Assembly: GCF_002005145.1 (NCBI RefSeq) | Contig: NZ_CP019698.1 | Location: 2,294,001 to 2,358,000, forward strand | DNA: 64,000 bases | Direction: 5' to 3' | DNA from: Desulforamulus ferrireducens | GTDB lineage: Bacteria > Bacillota > Desulfotomaculia > Desulfotomaculales > Desulfotomaculaceae | Shown here: positions 35,978 to 44,011 of the stretch, one piece after another | Layout of the letters: each line of letters opens with the position of its first letter | Numbering within the stretch: position 1 is the first letter of the stretch | The notes under the pieces: model-generated | Database searches by the model: none | What the model was told of the DNA's origin: nothing | What the model saw: only the letters and a program-made list of their open reading frames with translations | Program-made: the position numbers and the translations under genes

Positions 35978-36796
35978 TCATTTCATCGACGGCTTCTTTG
36001 CCCGGATGAAGGCACTGACCACTGCCCCCTGGATCTCCTGTCGCTCTTCCTCCGAAGAATTGGGCAAAATCTGCTTACCCTGTTCTCCGGTGAAATCGTA
36101 GACTCGGGTCACCTGTACTTCGCTATCCGCAAAGCCAGCGGCAGCTAGCTTCTCTCGGTATTCCTGTTCCTGAAGGGCACCGGCTATACAACCAGCCCAG
36201 GCCAGTAAATCCTGCTGCAGTCTTTCCGGTAAGGGCCTGGTTAAAACAATATCAGACACCGCCAAGCGTCCACCGGGCTTTAATACCCGATAGGCCTCCC
36301 GCAGGGCCTGGTCTTTATCTGCCGAAAGATTGATTACACAGTTAGAAATAATCACATCGATGCAATGATCTGGCAGAGGGATTGCCTCCAGGTGACCTTT
36401 TAAAAACTCCACATTGGTGATACCAGCCTTCGCTTGGTTCGCCCTGGCTTCGGCCAGCATTTCATCGGTCATATCTAAGCCATAGGCCTTACCCGTAGGA
36501 CCCACCCGGCGGGCCGATAGCAATACATCAAGCCCCGCCCCGCTGCCTAAATCCAGCACCACTTCGCCGGGATGGAGTTCTGCCAGGGCCGTGGGGTTGC
36601 CACAGCCAAAGGTATTGGCCACCAAATCCTCTGGCAAGCCTGCCACCTGCTCCGAGCCGTAAAGCCCGCCGGTAATGGGGTTGGACTGGTCTGTGGACCC
36701 ACAGCAGCAACTGCTACCCCCACAACAACCGCCACTCTTTTGGCTGATGGCTCTGGCATAACTTTGCCGCACCATTTCCCGGATACTTTCATTCAT
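35978..36796 (-). CDS. arsM: Arsenite S-adenosylmethionine methyltransferase
   Basis: The 272-residue protein has the SAM-binding motif [11 protein letters not shown] near residue 80 and the ArsM cysteines in [14 protein letters not shown] and W-A-G-C-I-A-G. A Cys cluster [12 protein letters not shown] is found near residue 25. It methylates As(III) to volatile or excretable methylarsenicals in the cytosol. An ArsR gene 51 bases upstream on the same strand, with an operator-like palindrome between, fits an arsR-arsM-arsN operon. Confidence 0.93.
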   Translation of the reverse strand: MNESIREMVRQSYARAISQKSGGCCGGSSCCCGSTDQSNPITGGLYGSEQVAGLPEDLVANTFGCGNPTALAELHPGEVVLDLGSGAGLDVLLSARRVGPTGKAYGLDMTDEMLAEARANQAKAGITNVEFLKGHLEAIPLPDHCIDVIISNCVINLSADKDQALREAYRVLKPGGRLAVSDIVLTRPLPERLQQDLLAWAGCIAGALQEQEYREKLAAAGFADSEVQVTRVYDFTGEQGKQILPNSSEEERQEIQGAVVSAFIRAKKPSMK

Positions 36797-36813
36797 TCAA
36801 AACCCTCCTTCAT

Positions 36814-36829
36814 ATCAAGTTTTTTTGAT
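36814..36829. promoter_or_regulatory. ArsR-type operator, copy 1
   Basis: ATCAAGTTTTTTTGAT is an inverted repeat (ATCAA/TTGAT) just before arsM. It closely matches the copy at 37174-37189 in front of the arsR gene. Confidence 0.6.
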
Positions 36830-36847
36830 TGATCCACCCAAAAAAAT

Positions 36848-37162
36848 TTACCTCAGGGCAAAATCTTGGTTTAACTGCTCCATGAATTGTCGTAAGCTCT
36901 TGGTATTGATAAAATACATCTTCCACTTCCCCCTGGGTTCCTCGGTCACTAACCCTGCCTCCACCAGTTCTTTCATGTGATAGGACACCCTGGATTGGAT
37001 AAGCCCCAGTTCTGTCATGAGCTCACAATTACACAAACCAGGCCGCTGATCTTCCACACCGGGTATGGGGCAACAACCAGCCTCACTCTGGGCCAACATC
37101 AGCATAATTTTGTAGCGAATGGGGTCACTCAGTGCTTTGGCAATTTTCACATTGTTGTTCAT
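36848..37162 (-). CDS. arsR: ArsR/SmtB-family repressor (ars operon)
   Basis: The 104-residue winged-helix protein shows A-K-A-L-S-D-P-I-R-Y-K-I-M and the recognition helix L-I-Q-S-R-V-S-Y-H-M-K-E-L. Cysteines occur in G-C-C-P-I-P-G and L-C-N-C-E-L. The C-N-C-E-L placement at helix 3 corresponds to As(III) sites in ArsR-type sensors. It would repress its own operon until arsenite binds. Palindromic ATCAA...TTGAT sites lie just upstream (37174-37189) and downstream (36814-36829). Confidence 0.88.
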   Translation of the reverse strand: MNNNVKIAKALSDPIRYKIMLMLAQSEAGCCPIPGVEDQRPGLCNCELMTELGLIQSRVSYHMKELVEAGLVTEEPRGKWKMYFINTKSLRQFMEQLNQDFALR

Positions 37163-37173
37163 AACCCCATCAT

Positions 37174-37189
37174 ATCAAATATTTTTGAT
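37174..37189. promoter_or_regulatory. ArsR-type operator, copy 2
   Basis: ATCAAATATTTTTGAT is an inverted repeat 11 bases before the arsR start codon. Matching half sites and spacing at 36814 support a shared repressor. Confidence 0.65.
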
Positions 37190-37206
37190 GAAAAGCAAGG
37201 GTAGAA

Positions 37207-37236
37207 ACAAAAAACACCCCACAAATCTGTGGAGTG
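37207..37236 (-). terminator. Rho-independent terminator of the second arsR gene
   Basis: On the minus strand CACTCCACA pairs with TTGTGGGGTG and is followed by TTTTTTG, a few bases after the ArsR stop at 37245. Confidence 0.8.
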
Positions 37237-37244
37237 CTGTGACA

Positions 37245-37571
37245 CTATTTTTCCGCTACGCCTGCAAAGGCGCTCATGGCTTCGTCCGCTTCTTTTTTCA
37301 GGATTTGATTGGCCAATGCCAGCATCTCAATGACTTCCGGGTTTTTGATGCTGTAAATCACCCGCAGCCCCTCTTTTCTGCTCTGCAAAATGCCTTGCTT
37401 TTTCATCACCGACAGGTGCTGGGAGGTATTGGCCTGTTCCACGTTGAGGCCTTCATAGATATCGCACACACAATGCTCACCATCACTGAGCAAATCCAAA
37501 ATGCGGATACGGGTGGGATGAGAAATGGCTTTAAATATATCTGCTTTTCGTTGGGCTATTTTTTCTTGCAT
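37245..37571 (-). CDS. arsR: ArsR/SmtB-family metalloregulator
   Basis: The 108-residue winged-helix protein has I-S-H-P-T-R-I-R-I-L-D-L-L, the helix-3 metal motif H-C-V-C-D-I and the recognition helix A-N-T-S-Q-H-L-S-V-M-K-K. The C-V-C-D motif is the classic ArsR As(III)/Sb(III) site. I chose the ATG at 37571. A GTG directly before it is possible. An AT-rich site (CTAATATTATTATATA) just upstream resembles sites before other operons of the island. It is a single-gene unit with its own terminator. Confidence 0.88.
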   Translation of the reverse strand: MQEKIAQRKADIFKAISHPTRIRILDLLSDGEHCVCDIYEGLNVEQANTSQHLSVMKKQGILQSRKEGLRVIYSIKNPEVIEMLALANQILKKEADEAMSAFAGVAEK

Positions 37572-37592
37572 CACGTCACCGCCTAGTTCATT

Positions 37593-37609
37593 CTAATATT
37601 ATTATATAA
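37593..37609. promoter_or_regulatory. AT-rich ArsR-box candidate (arsR2)
   Basis: CTAATATTATTATATAA lies 20 bases before the arsR gene. Related CTAATAT-ATAA elements precede the permease, thioredoxin, selenoprotein and acr3 operons. Confidence 0.45.
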
Positions 37610-37675
37610 CACTTTCTGTGATAAAACCAGTTGGTGGCAGTTAGGGTGAAAATAAAAAGCCCATTACGTGAATCT

Positions 37676-38395
37676 TTAGGCCTTCCCGGTGCGAATAATC
37701 TCAGCAAATTCCTTCGGCAGGCCCACGGCCTCGATTTCCCTGGCTGTTTGTTCAAAATCATAGGATACCTGAATAAACTCCACGGTCAAATTCCCTTCCG
37801 TCACATTTACCAGAGCATAGCCCACATTGGCATTGCCGTGTTTGGGTTTCCCGGCACTGCCGACATTGATGACATGCCCACCGTTCACCTGCTTGTGATA
37901 GGGCAAGTGGGTGTGGCCGCAAACCAGCACATCACAATGATTTTCCGTTAAGAACTGCTTGAGGGTTTCTTCGGGTGTGTTTTCAAAAAGGTATTCATTC
38001 AGCTGACGGGGGCTGCCGTGTACCAACAGGAATTTCAATCCACCGGCAGTAAACGCCAAACGCTCGGGCAACTTCTGGAGCCATCCTTTATTTGCTTCGG
38101 AGGTATGCTCTTTGGTCCAGAGGATGGAGCTTTCCCCCAGTTGCCTGGCCTGTTCATTCTTATAGTCACACCCGCAGATAAACCGCATATTGCCGATGGC
38201 ATCATCGTAGTTCCCCATGATGGTGGGAATGTTCTCCTGCCGCAGCAGGTCGATTACTTCATTGGGCCGAGGGCCATAGCCCACCAAATCCCCCACACAG
38301 TAGGTGGCGTCTACATCCCTTTGCCGAATATCCGCCAGCACTGCTTGCAAGCCTAATAGGTTACTGTGTACATCTGCAAAAATGGCAATCTTCAT
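37676..38395 (-). CDS. Metallophosphoesterase (YfcE/calcineurin-like)
   Basis: The 239-residue protein carries the dinuclear metal motifs in order: F-A-D-V-H-S-N, V-G-D-L-V-G-Y-G-P, M-G-N-Y-D-D-A, V-H-G-S-P-R and C-G-H-T-H-L-P-Y. These small cytosolic enzymes hydrolyse phosphodiesters. The natural substrate is unknown. I place the start at the ATG at 38395 because the conserved first strand M-K-I-A-I-F-A-D begins there. A longer frame to 38509 has no similarity. Confidence 0.85.
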   Translation of the reverse strand: MKIAIFADVHSNLLGLQAVLADIRQRDVDATYCVGDLVGYGPRPNEVIDLLRQENIPTIMGNYDDAIGNMRFICGCDYKNEQARQLGESSILWTKEHTSEANKGWLQKLPERLAFTAGGLKFLLVHGSPRQLNEYLFENTPEETLKQFLTENHCDVLVCGHTHLPYHKQVNGGHVINVGSAGKPKHGNANVGYALVNVTEGNLTVEFIQVSYDFEQTAREIEAVGLPKEFAEIIRTGKA

Positions 38396-38535
38396 GTCTG
38401 ATGTCTTCTCTCCTCTGTTCGTTTTTATGAAACCTGGTGATCTTTTGCTATGCAATATTTTTAGTCTAACCCGCTTCAAAAAGCAATTAAGGTTCCGTGA
38501 AGTTACCATTAAAAATTTTTAACGGAGTACAAGTT

Positions 38536-38570
38536 GATTATATCATTAAATAGTAATATAATAAATAATC
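38536..38570. promoter_or_regulatory. AT-rich operator candidate before arsR-acr3
   Basis: GATTATATC and the inverted ATAATC-type half at the other end surround AGTAATATAATAAA. It lies 35 bases before the ArsR start and resembles other sites of the island. Confidence 0.45.
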
Positions 38571-38605
38571 ATATTTAAAAATTTAGATATATGAGGTGGT
38601 GAGAT

Positions 38606-38977
38606 ATGGAACGGTTAGTGAATCTTTATAAGGCCCTGGGGGATACCCATCGGCTGAACATCCTGCAAATGCTCTCGGGACAGGAACTAAGCGTCTGCGA
38701 AATCATGCAAGGCCTTAGCCTGTCCCAGCCCGCGGTATCGCACCATTTAAAAATTTTGCGCCAGGCGGACTTAATAGAAAGCGTCAAACATGGCAAACTG
38801 GTGCTTTACACCTTAAAGGCCTGTGGCTTGCAACAGATTTACCCATTGGTGGAGCAGCATTTAGGGGAGTTACTGCAGGCCACCACCGCTAATATCAAGC
38901 CCTCGGCCCTGCGAGAGACCCCCAATTATTGTGAGTTGATGGGCCTGAAAAGATCCGTCTGTGAAAAAGATGAATAA
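38606..38977 (+). CDS. arsR: ArsR-family repressor of the acr3 operon
   Basis: The 123-residue protein has A-L-G-D-T-H-R-L-N-I-L-Q-M-L, S-V-C-E-I-M and the recognition helix S-Q-P-A-V-S-H-H-L-K-I-L. One Cys is at the usual helix-3 position, with further Cys residues near the C-terminus (N-Y-C-E-L, S-V-C-E-K). This pattern matches ArsR sensors with an alternative Cys arrangement. It starts an operon with acr3, 15 bases downstream. Confidence 0.88.
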   Translation: MERLVNLYKALGDTHRLNILQMLSGQELSVCEIMQGLSLSQPAVSHHLKILRQADLIESVKHGKLVLYTLKACGLQQIYPLVEQHLGELLQATTANIKPSALRETPNYCELMGLKRSVCEKDE

Positions 38978-38992
38978 GGAGGAATTAAGAAC

Positions 38993-40045
38993 ATGGCAGA
39001 AAAAAGACTGTCTACCCTAGACCGTTTTCTAACCCTGTGGATTTTCCTGGCAATGGCCATTGGGGTAGGTCTGGGTTATGTATTTCCCGGCATTGCCGAT
39101 TGGTTAAACAGTATGTCCATCGGCACCACTTCCATCCCCATTGCCGTGGGCCTCATCGTCATGATGTACCCACCCCTGGCAAAGGTGAAATATGAAGAAA
39201 TGGGCAAAGCCTTTAAAAATGGTAAAGTCATGGGGCTTTCTCTGGTACAAAACTGGATTATCGGCCCCACCCTGATGTTTGTGCTAGCCATTGCCTTCCT
39301 GCGGGATTACCCAGATTATATGATTGGACTTATTCTAATTGGCCTGGCCCGCTGCATCGCAATGGTAATAGTCTGGAACGATCTAGCCAAAGGGGACAAT
39401 GAATACGCCGCCGCTTTGGTGGCGGTTAACTCCATTTTCCAAATGGTCTTTTATTCCATCTATGCCTACTTCTTTATTACCCTGGTACCAGGCTGGCTGG
39501 GTATGGAAGCCATTGAAGTGCATGTCTCGATGGCGGAAGTAGCTAAGAGTGTCCTCATTTACCTGGGCATTCCCTTTGCCGGTGGTATTCTAACCAGGGC
39601 TTTACTGGTACCCCGCAAGGGTAAGGAGTGGTATGAGAAAGAGTTTATTCCCCGTATCAGCCCACTGGCTCTGATTGCCCTGCTATTCACCATCGTGATT
39701 ATGTTCTCCCTGAAGGGCAAGTATATTGTGGAACTGCCGATGGATGTGGTACGGATTTCCATCCCACTCTTAATTTACTTTACCATCATGTTCTTCCTGT
39801 CTTTCTTTATGAGCAAACGCAGCGGCGTCAACTACGACCAAAGCACCACCCTGGCCTTCACCGCTGCCAGCAATAACTTTGAGCTAGCCATTGCGGTGGC
39901 CGTGGCCATCTTCGGCATCGAATCTGGTGCTGCCTTTGCGGCGGTTATTGGCCCCCTGATCGAAGTGCCCGTGATGATTGCCCTGGTCAATGTCGCTTTG
40001 GGCTTTAAGAAGAAATACTTTACTGCCAGTGGTGCGGTGAAATAA
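38993..40045 (+). CDS. acr3: ACR3-family arsenite efflux transporter
   Basis: The 350-residue protein has about ten membrane helices and the ACR3 signature [16 protein letters not shown] with the essential Cys. [14 protein letters not shown] and E-V-P-V-M-I-A-L-V are also diagnostic. It pumps As(III), probably against the proton gradient, and is the main detoxification exit next to ArsM. A strong AAGGAGG precedes the ATG, and a terminator follows. Confidence 0.95.
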   Translation: MAEKRLSTLDRFLTLWIFLAMAIGVGLGYVFPGIADWLNSMSIGTTSIPIAVGLIVMMYPPLAKVKYEEMGKAFKNGKVMGLSLVQNWIIGPTLMFVLAIAFLRDYPDYMIGLILIGLARCIAMVIVWNDLAKGDNEYAAALVAVNSIFQMVFYSIYAYFFITLVPGWLGMEAIEVHVSMAEVAKSVLIYLGIPFAGGILTRALLVPRKGKEWYEKEFIPRISPLALIALLFTIVIMFSLKGKYIVELPMDVVRISIPLLIYFTIMFFLSFFMSKRSGVNYDQSTTLAFTAASNNFELAIAVAVAIFGIESGAAFAAVIGPLIEVPVMIALVNVALGFKKKYFTASGAVK

Positions 40046-40062
40046 CAGACTTTAAACAAGAT

Positions 40063-40103
40063 AATCCCGGAAAAGAACTTTACTTTGTTCTCTTCCGGGA
40101 TTT
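40063..40103 (+). terminator. Rho-independent terminator of arsR-acr3
   Basis: AATCCCGGAAAAGAAC pairs with GTTCTCTTCCGGGATT around TTTACTTT, followed by TCC. It is 18 bases after acr3. Confidence 0.8.
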
Positions 40104-40190
40104 CCTTTCACTCACAAAGCACTCATTTTTCTTCACACCACCGGACCCCTCGTTCCATTTCATGACAACTTTGTGTTCTAATATAGCTTA

Positions 40191-40218
40191 TTGTGCTAGT
40201 TAGCTTGAATGTTATAAT
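40191..40218 (+). promoter_or_regulatory. Candidate sigma-A promoter of the radical SAM gene
   Basis: TTGTGC and TATAAT are separated by 16 bases, 42 bases before the ATG at 40260. No riboswitch-like fold was obvious in this leader. Confidence 0.4.
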
Positions 40219-40259
40219 ATTCTTAAACATTTATACACATCGGTTAGGAGCGTGCATCG

Positions 40260-41444
40260 ATGAAGACAATCAATGTCCATTCCAAAGCCAACCTCACAGG
40301 AGGGATCAAAATCAGGCTTGCGGAATACCCCAACCTTTTCCCAGCAGAGCAGGCCGAGGAAGCACTGTTGCTACCCAGTGAAGAAGGCTATCAAATCCTT
40401 CCCCTACGGCGGGATCTTAAAAAGCTCTATATTGAAGTAACCACCCTTTGTAACTTTGCCTGCACCACCTGCATACGCAACTCCTGGCTGGATGAGATGG
40501 GCATGATGGAGTGGGCCACCTTTGAGCGATTGGTGGTACAGATGCGGCAGTTACCGGAGTTGGAGGCTGTTCACTTCGGCGGCTTCGGGGAACCCATGAG
40601 CCACCCTCGGTTTTTTGATATGCTACGGGCGGTAAAGTCCCTGGGGTTACGGGTAGAGATGATTACCAATGGCTCCTTTCTAACTCCAGAAAACATTGCT
40701 AAACTGGTCAGCCTACCATTGGATGCTATCTTTATCTCCCTGGACGGTCCCGATGAAGAAGAATATAATCTCATTCGCCAGACAGACATTGCTCCGGTGG
40801 TGAATAACATCAAAGCCCTCAACGCTGCCAAAGAGGCGGCCAAGAGCAAACTACCGGAGCTAGGAGTAGAGTTTGTGGCCATGAAGAAAAACTTTCATAA
40901 ACTACCGAAACTCATTCGCCTGGCAATGGAATTAAAGGCTAAACAAGTCATTGTCACCAACGTGTTGCCCTATAATGAGGAAATGAAGGACGAAATCCTC
41001 TACGATCTGGACGATACACAGCTTAACCACGGCAAAGATGATATATTGGTGAAGATGCATGCCAAGATGCCCTATATGAAAATGCGCACCGATCGGCAGT
41101 GCAAGTTTGTGGAGGACAAGGCCGCCACCATCACCTACCGAGGCGAAGTGGCCCCCTGTTACGCCCTGATGCACGCCTACCATTGCTACATCTACGGGCG
41201 CAAAAAGGAGATGTACCCCTTCTACTTGGGTAACGTCAACCAAAGCACCCTGGGTGATATCTGGACCGACCCAGCCTATGTCAACTTTCGTAGCAAGCTC
41301 AAGGATTTTAAAATCCCCTCCTGCACCGACTGTAAATATGTGGATGGCTGTTCCTACACCGACACCAACGAGGCAGACTGCTGGGGCAACAACCCCTCTT
41401 GTGCCGATTGCCTGTGGTCCCGGCGGCTTATTGCTTGTCCCTAA
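40260..41444 (+). CDS. Radical SAM/SPASM protein, tungsten cofactor oxidoreductase maturase type
   Basis: The 394-residue enzyme has the 4Fe-4S radical SAM motif C-N-F-A-C-T-T-C (Cys 64, 68, 71) followed by I-R-N-S-W. It has the SAM-binding G-G-F-G-E-P motif and a Cys-rich SPASM C-terminus (C-T-D-C-K-Y-V-D-G-C, C-W-G-N-N-P-S-C-A-D-C-L-W-S). The I-Y-L/Y-I-E-V-T-T-x-C-N start and C-I-R-N-S-W resemble maturases found near tungsten aldehyde oxidoreductases. No such oxidoreductase gene is in the window. It is flanked by arsenic and metal genes. The assignment to the maturase subfamily is moderately sure. Confidence 0.75.
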   Translation: MKTINVHSKANLTGGIKIRLAEYPNLFPAEQAEEALLLPSEEGYQILPLRRDLKKLYIEVTTLCNFACTTCIRNSWLDEMGMMEWATFERLVVQMRQLPELEAVHFGGFGEPMSHPRFFDMLRAVKSLGLRVEMITNGSFLTPENIAKLVSLPLDAIFISLDGPDEEEYNLIRQTDIAPVVNNIKALNAAKEAAKSKLPELGVEFVAMKKNFHKLPKLIRLAMELKAKQVIVTNVLPYNEEMKDEILYDLDDTQLNHGKDDILVKMHAKMPYMKMRTDRQCKFVEDKAATITYRGEVAPCYALMHAYHCYIYGRKKEMYPFYLGNVNQSTLGDIWTDPAYVNFRSKLKDFKIPSCTDCKYVDGCSYTDTNEADCWGNNPSCADCLWSRRLIACP

Positions 41445-41473
41445 GTTATAAATACCTATAGTGACCTCCGACT

Positions 41474-41515
41474 AAAAAAGGAGCACCCTTTATCTGATGA
41501 AGGTGTTCCTTTTTT
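41474..41515. terminator. Bidirectional terminator between radical SAM gene and CC miniprotein
   Basis: AAAAAAGGAGCACC pairs with GGTGTTCCTTTTTT. It can serve the plus-strand radical SAM gene and the minus-strand operon ending at 41523. Confidence 0.85.
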
Positions 41516-41522
41516 GGTTCAA

Positions 41523-41687
41523 CTATTCTTTTTTCTCCTCTTTGACTGGTACAATTTCAAAATCACAACAGCCTTTTTTCCTCGGCTGGTCCCTTGTCTC
41601 GACGATTTCCATGTCGCAGCAGCCCTTCTTCGGTTTTTTAAACAGTCCCAAGAGTCCGCCTAACCCCGATTTTTCCTGTTTACTCAT
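41523..41687 (-). CDS. 54-residue protein with two KKGCCD-E-I-V repeats
   Basis: The ATG at 41687 follows AGGGAGGGG. The product begins with a Gly/Leu-rich helix (S-G-L-G-G-L-L-G-L-F-K-K). It then has two copies of K-K-G-C-C-D-x-E-I-V about 18 residues apart. Vicinal CC pairs are good ligands for As(III), Hg(II) or other soft metals. The placement directly after a permease remnant in a metal-resistance operon fits a small metal-binding or chaperone peptide. This is inference; I do not know a characterised homologue. Confidence 0.7.
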   Translation of the reverse strand: MSKQEKSGLGGLLGLFKKPKKGCCDMEIVETRDQPRKKGCCDFEIVPVKEEKKE

Positions 41688-41701
41688 GAAAACCCCTCCC
41701 T

Positions 41702-42133
41702 TTATAGTAATAGCTCGCATAAATAACCGGCCACAATGGCCACAAAAATAATGGTGAGCACAAAGGCCACTACCAGCTTACGGCGGAAAATAGAGGATAA
41801 AATAATCACTTCCGGAATGCTAGCCCCGGCACCCCCGATAATCAGGGCTATAATTGCTCCAATGCTCATCCCTTTATCTAGTAACACCGTACTTATTGGC
41901 AGCATGGTTTCCACCCGGATATACATGGGGATACCCACAATGGCCGCCACTGGGATTGCCAGCGGGTTATCCGAACCTGCCACCTTTGCCACCCAATCCG
42001 CAGGTACAAAACCATAGACAAAAGCACCAATGCCAGCCCCCAGGATGAGGTACGGAAAAGTCTGGCGAAACAAAGACCAGGCCATCTCTCCCGCCCGCTT
42101 GAGCTTCGCATCAAAGGTTTGACTTATTTCCAC
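41702..42133 (-). pseudogene. C-terminal half of an ArsP/DUF318-type permease
   Basis: The 143 residues match the second half of the complete permease at 47578-48534: F-P-Y-L-I-L-G-A-G-I-G-A-F-V-Y-G, G-I-P-M-Y and S-I-P-E-V-I-I-L-S. The first half with its T-P-F-C-S-C-S-S-type motif is missing. Matching sequence continues upstream of the GTG at 42133 (Y-E-G-A-E-E-T-A-A-T), right back to the stop of the CDF gene and in the same frame as it. An ATG overlapping that stop gives only six codons. A deletion has probably removed the N-terminal half. It could still be made as a small four-helix protein. Confidence 0.75.
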
Positions 42134-42178
42134 AGTGGCCGCCGTTTCCTCTGCACCTTCATAAATCGCGAAAGGCCA

Positions 42179-43171
42179 TTAGGCCACCAACGTGCAGATA
42201 GGCTGTCGCCTGGAGCACCCCGTATAACCCTGCCGCTCTAGTTGAATGGTACTATGGCCAATGTGAAATTCCCGCTCCAACAACTCATTGCAACTTCGCA
42301 AAATGGCATCCCCCTCTGCCTCTGCAGCAACCTCTATATGCACCGCCAGGCAGGTTATGGCCTCTGTAATATTCCAGACATGCAGGTCATGCACCCCGCT
42401 TACGCTGGGAACTTGGGAGAGCCGCTGCAGCACCTGGGATAAATCCACTCCCACAGGAGATCCCTCCATCAAGATATGGAAGGCTTGGCGGGTAACCCGG
42501 TAGGCACTGCGCACAATCATCAAGGAAATAGCGATACTAATCAAAGGGTCAGCCAGGTACCATTGATACTTCATCATCAAGACACCAGCCACAATGACGC
42601 CCACCGAAGCCAGAGCATCTCCTAACACATGGAGAAAGGCACTTTTGACATTCATGTCATCGTGGGCATGGCCGTTTAGGAGTAAAGCGATTAGTAAATT
42701 AGCCACCAGCCCTACTGTAGCAATGATAAACATTTCTTTACCCAATACCGGTACCGGATTAAACAAACGTTGTACTGCCTCGATTAAAATCCAGCCAGAT
42801 ATCACCAGCAGGCTCAAGCCATTGATAAAACCCGCTACCACCTGGCTGCGGTGAAAGCCAAAGGTATTGGCCAGTGTGGAGGATTTTTGCGCCTGCTTAA
42901 TGGCCCACCAACTAATAATCAGGGCCAAAGCATCTGCCAGTACGTGCCAGGCATCGCTTAGGAGCGCCAAACTGTGGGTCATGTAACCACCCACCAACTC
43001 CGCTCCAAAGACCAGCAGTGTAATCCCCACTGACCAACCCAATTTTGCCCCCACCGGGACAGCATGTTGGTGACCGCAACCATGACTGTGGCTATGGTTG
43101 TGGTTGTGCTCGGGATGATGCTGGTGATCCCCCTGGCCATGACCACAGCAAGATTTTTCTTTGCTACTCAT
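42179..43171 (-). CDS. czcD: Cation diffusion facilitator (CzcD/ZitB-like Zn/Cd efflux)
   Basis: The 330-residue transporter has a His-rich N-terminus (H-N-H-N-H-S-H-S-H-G-C-G-H), six membrane helices and the metal-site motifs L-S-D-A-W-H-V-L-A-D and H-V-L-G-D-A-L-A-S-V. A cytoplasmic ferredoxin-like C-domain follows (S-G-V-H-D-L-H-V-W). It exchanges Zn2+, Cd2+ or Co2+ for H+. GGGGG precedes the ATG. It is followed in frame, directly after its stop, by the permease remnant. Confidence 0.92.
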   Translation of the reverse strand: MSSKEKSCCGHGQGDHQHHPEHNHNHSHSHGCGHQHAVPVGAKLGWSVGITLLVFGAELVGGYMTHSLALLSDAWHVLADALALIISWWAIKQAQKSSTLANTFGFHRSQVVAGFINGLSLLVISGWILIEAVQRLFNPVPVLGKEMFIIATVGLVANLLIALLLNGHAHDDMNVKSAFLHVLGDALASVGVIVAGVLMMKYQWYLADPLISIAISLMIVRSAYRVTRQAFHILMEGSPVGVDLSQVLQRLSQVPSVSGVHDLHVWNITEAITCLAVHIEVAAEAEGDAILRSCNELLEREFHIGHSTIQLERQGYTGCSRRQPICTLVA

Positions 43172-43202
43172 TTTGTAACCCCCATTTTTTATTCCTTTAA
43201 TG

Positions 43203-43225
43203 TATATTACTATACTCTTATATAT
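43203..43225. promoter_or_regulatory. AT-rich palindrome before the CDF gene
   Basis: TATATTACTATACTC and the following TTATATA form an imperfect inverted repeat about 30 bases upstream of the start codon. It is AT-rich like other sites in the island but fits their common motif less well. Confidence 0.3.
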
Positions 43226-43270
43226 TGATATTTTCTAGTCATCCAGCCGACGTTCTGTGCATTTTTTATA

Positions 43271-43298
43271 AAAAAAGAGTCAGTGCGAACCGACTCTA
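43271..43298 (-). terminator. Rho-independent terminator of the ccdA operon
   Basis: On the minus strand AGAGTC pairs with GACTCT around a short GC-containing loop, followed by TTTTTTT. It lies about 40 bases after the ccdA stop. Confidence 0.75.
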
Positions 43299-43339
43299 AG
43301 TTATTTGCGTAATTTATTCTTTTGTTGTCGGTTGACCAA

Positions 43340-44011
43340 CTAGCCTACCACACCATAAAGCAAGTAAAAACCCAGAACAATTAAAGCCAGTCCGCTTATT
43401 TTTTGTACTACCCGACTAAACCCCTCAAACTTAGCTGCATTTTTCAAGACCGAGGTAAAGGTTCCCGCTGCCAAGAGCGGGATGCTGCGGCCCATTGCGT
43501 AGGCAAAGAGCAGGGTAAAACCGTACCAGACACTGCCTTTAGTTGCTGCATAGGCCAGCACCGTGGCGGTGATGGGAGCGGTACAGGGAGAGGCAATGAT
43601 GGCAAAGGGGATGCCCAACAAAAAGGCCCCCAGCACCCCACTGCCCTGCTTGACCCCGGTGGGGTTGACGCCAAAACCGGGCAGTTTAAAGAGTCCCAGC
43701 AGATTGGCTCCCATCAGCACCGCCACCAGGGCAGCCAAATACCAGACCACTTTGCTCCCCATAAACAGCCCGCCCACGGCGGATACCACCGCTCCAGCGA
43801 TGGCCAGGGTGAGGGATAAGCCCAGCACAAAGGACAGTGAGAGGATAAAGCCCTTTAAACGGGAGCGGTTGTCATAGCCCCCCACATAGGCCACCACCAT
43901 GACGGCGGTGGGTAAGGTGCAGGGGCTAATGCCACTGAACAGTCCTGCTGTTAGGGCTGCCAGCAGGGAAAATAGTAATGAGCCTGCCAAAAGGGTTTCC
44001 AGCGAAGGCAT
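43340..44011 (-). CDS. ccdA: CcdA/DsbD-like transmembrane electron-transfer protein
   Basis: The 223-residue protein has six membrane helices. The paired cysteines are in S-P-C-T-L-P-T near residue 31 and A-S-P-C-T-A-P-I near residue 143, the thiol pair that carries reductant across the membrane in CcdA/DsbD proteins. Its ATG directly follows the stop of the selenoprotein gene, so the two are translated as a unit. It probably supplies electrons to that extracytoplasmic thioredoxin-like partner. Confidence 0.9.
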   Translation of the reverse strand: MPSLETLLAGSLLFSLLAALTAGLFSGISPCTLPTAVMVVAYVGGYDNRSRLKGFILSLSFVLGLSLTLAIAGAVVSAVGGLFMGSKVVWYLAALVAVLMGANLLGLFKLPGFGVNPTGVKQGSGVLGAFLLGIPFAIIASPCTAPITATVLAYAATKGSVWYGFTLLFAYAMGRSIPLLAAGTFTSVLKNAAKFEGFSRVVQKISGLALIVLGFYLLYGVVG

